From Phycisphaerales bacterium UBA7812 (GTDB lineage Bacteria; Planctomycetota; Phycisphaerae; Phycisphaerales; UBA1924), in the NCBI GenBank assembly GCA_002480345.1, contig DLBY01000018.1:1911-30440 (forward strand): a DNA stretch of 28,530 nt. Reading direction: 5' to 3'. The notes beneath the pieces were generated by a model. That model was not told where the DNA came from, did not search any database, and saw only the letters and a program-made list of their open reading frames with translations. Each line of letters begins with the position of its first letter. Within the stretch, counting starts at the first letter, position 1. A program made the position numbers and the translations under genes. Positions 28,128 through 28,530 of the stretch are shown one piece after another.

Positions 28128-28296
28128 AAAGGGGGACCGGTTCGGCTCGGATCGACGCCCGAGAACCGGGTCCGGCAGTCTACGGGCGAAGCCGCCGCCC
28201 CGCCCCGGCTCGCCCGCAGCGACGCCCGATAACCACAGCATCGCGGTCAGAACCGAGAAGGAGCACCCGCAGGGCGAACAAAGGACGGAGGGTCGT

Positions 28297-28334
28297 CTTG
28301 AATAATCATGCACTACTGCGTATAAAAATGCATG
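28297..28334 (+). promoter_or_regulatory. Probable arginine operator: two ARG boxes at argR
   Basis: Against the ARG-box core TGAATnnnnATTCA, box 1 (TGAATAATCATGCA, 28299-28312) matches 9 of 10 defined bases and box 2 (CGTATAAAAATGCA, 28319-28332) matches 7 of 10. The boxes start 20 bases apart; E. coli operators pair boxes with nearly the same spacing. They cover the promoter and reach the argR start codon, consistent with self-repression. This is an AT-rich island in GC-rich DNA. Confidence 0.65.
28298..28326 (+). promoter_or_regulatory. Probable argR promoter, leaderless transcript
   Basis: TTGAAT (28298-28303), a 17-base spacer and TATAAA (28321-28326) form the best sigma-70-like promoter in the window. 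Transcription would start at about 28332-28334, on the ATG itself. No SD site precedes the ATG. Confidence 0.65.
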
Positions 28335-28530
28335 TCCCGCGTCCGTCGTCAGGCCCTGCTCCGAGAAATGCTCGCCGATTCCCCGGCGACGACGCAGCAC
28401 GCGCTCGTCGAGGGGCTCGAAGCCGCGGGGATGGCGGTGACGCAGGCGACGGTCTCGCGTGATCTCGCGGCGATCGGCGCCGTGCGCGGGCCCGACGGGT
28501 ACCGCCTGCCCGAGCAGGTCGGGGGCGGGG
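28332..28530 (+). CDS. argR: Arginine repressor ArgR, N-terminal part (3' end cut by window edge)
   Basis: The 66 visible residues form the winged-helix DNA-binding domain of ArgR/AhrC. RRQALLREMLADSPATTQHALVEGLEAAGMAVTQATVSRDLAAIGAVR aligns along its length with the family, including the recognition-helix signature TQATVSRDL. The protein is expected to hexamerise and bind ARG boxes with L-arginine as corepressor. The C-terminal arginine-binding domain lies beyond the window. Starting at ATG 28332 gives the usual short N-terminus. Paired ARG boxes and a promoter sit directly on the start, so autoregulation is likely. It is divergent from the tricorn-like gene, 216 bases apart. Confidence 0.9.
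   Translation, partial: MSRVRRQALLREMLADSPATTQHALVEGLEAAGMAVTQATVSRDLAAIGAVRGPDGYRLPEQVGGG

Noticed and set aside
24735..28232. Plus-strand open frame of 1165 codons opposite the tricorn-like gene
   Set aside because: It is a mirror of the tricorn reading frame with no domain, no start signal and a biased Val/Arg/Leu composition.

Overview
The window is GC-rich, densely coded bacterial chromosome. The protein families suggest a planctomycete, most likely of the Phycisphaerae. The clues are a PA14/propeller/tandem-DUF1080 secreted protein, an exported tricorn-type protease, a deoxyhypusine-synthase-like enzyme in a bacterium, a large CHASE-PAS hybrid kinase, many genes without Shine-Dalgarno (SD) sites, and an interspersed palindrome of a kind I remember from planctomycetes. 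This placement is inference. I see no tRNA, rRNA, CRISPR array, insertion sequence, prophage or plasmid gene.

Layout. 1-2551 (+): pyruvate phosphate dikinase, cut at its 5' end, with a clear terminator. 2670-5052 (-): a secreted DUF2092/thioredoxin-fold protein and trpC, head-to-head with a CPBP membrane protease (5036-5989, +). 6073-8232 (+): ppk, convergent with an acyltransferase-3 membrane protein (8255-9343, -). 9702-13266 (+): a DHS-like enzyme, a 248-bp gap with a 24-bp-arm palindrome, thiL, an MscS-type channel and a 66-aa membrane protein. 13364-14423 (-): rpsL and rpsG, separated by a terminator-like hairpin and without fusA or tuf. 14626-21258 (+): a QueD/PTPS-family enzyme, an HtrA protease, a two-domain nucleotide protein (AdkA-like plus deoxyribosyltransferase-like) and a hybrid histidine kinase. 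21278-28115 (-): a probable two-gene unit of tricorn-like protease followed by the PA14/DUF1080 protein. 28332-end (+): the start of argR with a probable arginine operator.

The genes are mostly housekeeping: central carbon (PPDK), polyphosphate (Ppk), tryptophan, thiamine and pterin/queuosine steps, ribosomal proteins, envelope quality control (HtrA, tricorn, thioredoxin-fold protein) and osmotic protection (MscS). No defence island or biosynthetic cluster is visible.

The strongest unexpected signal is compositional. The tetranucleotide ACGT is almost absent: reading by eye I find two copies in 28.5 kb, both in the gap that carries the palindrome. Coding sequence avoids it by using GAT/AAT/CAT/TAT before GTN codons. 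Other leads are the two-domain nucleotide protein at 16671, the DHS-like enzyme, a short ORF between rpsL and rpsG whose start resembles ribosomal protein S12, and a probably leaderless, self-regulated argR.
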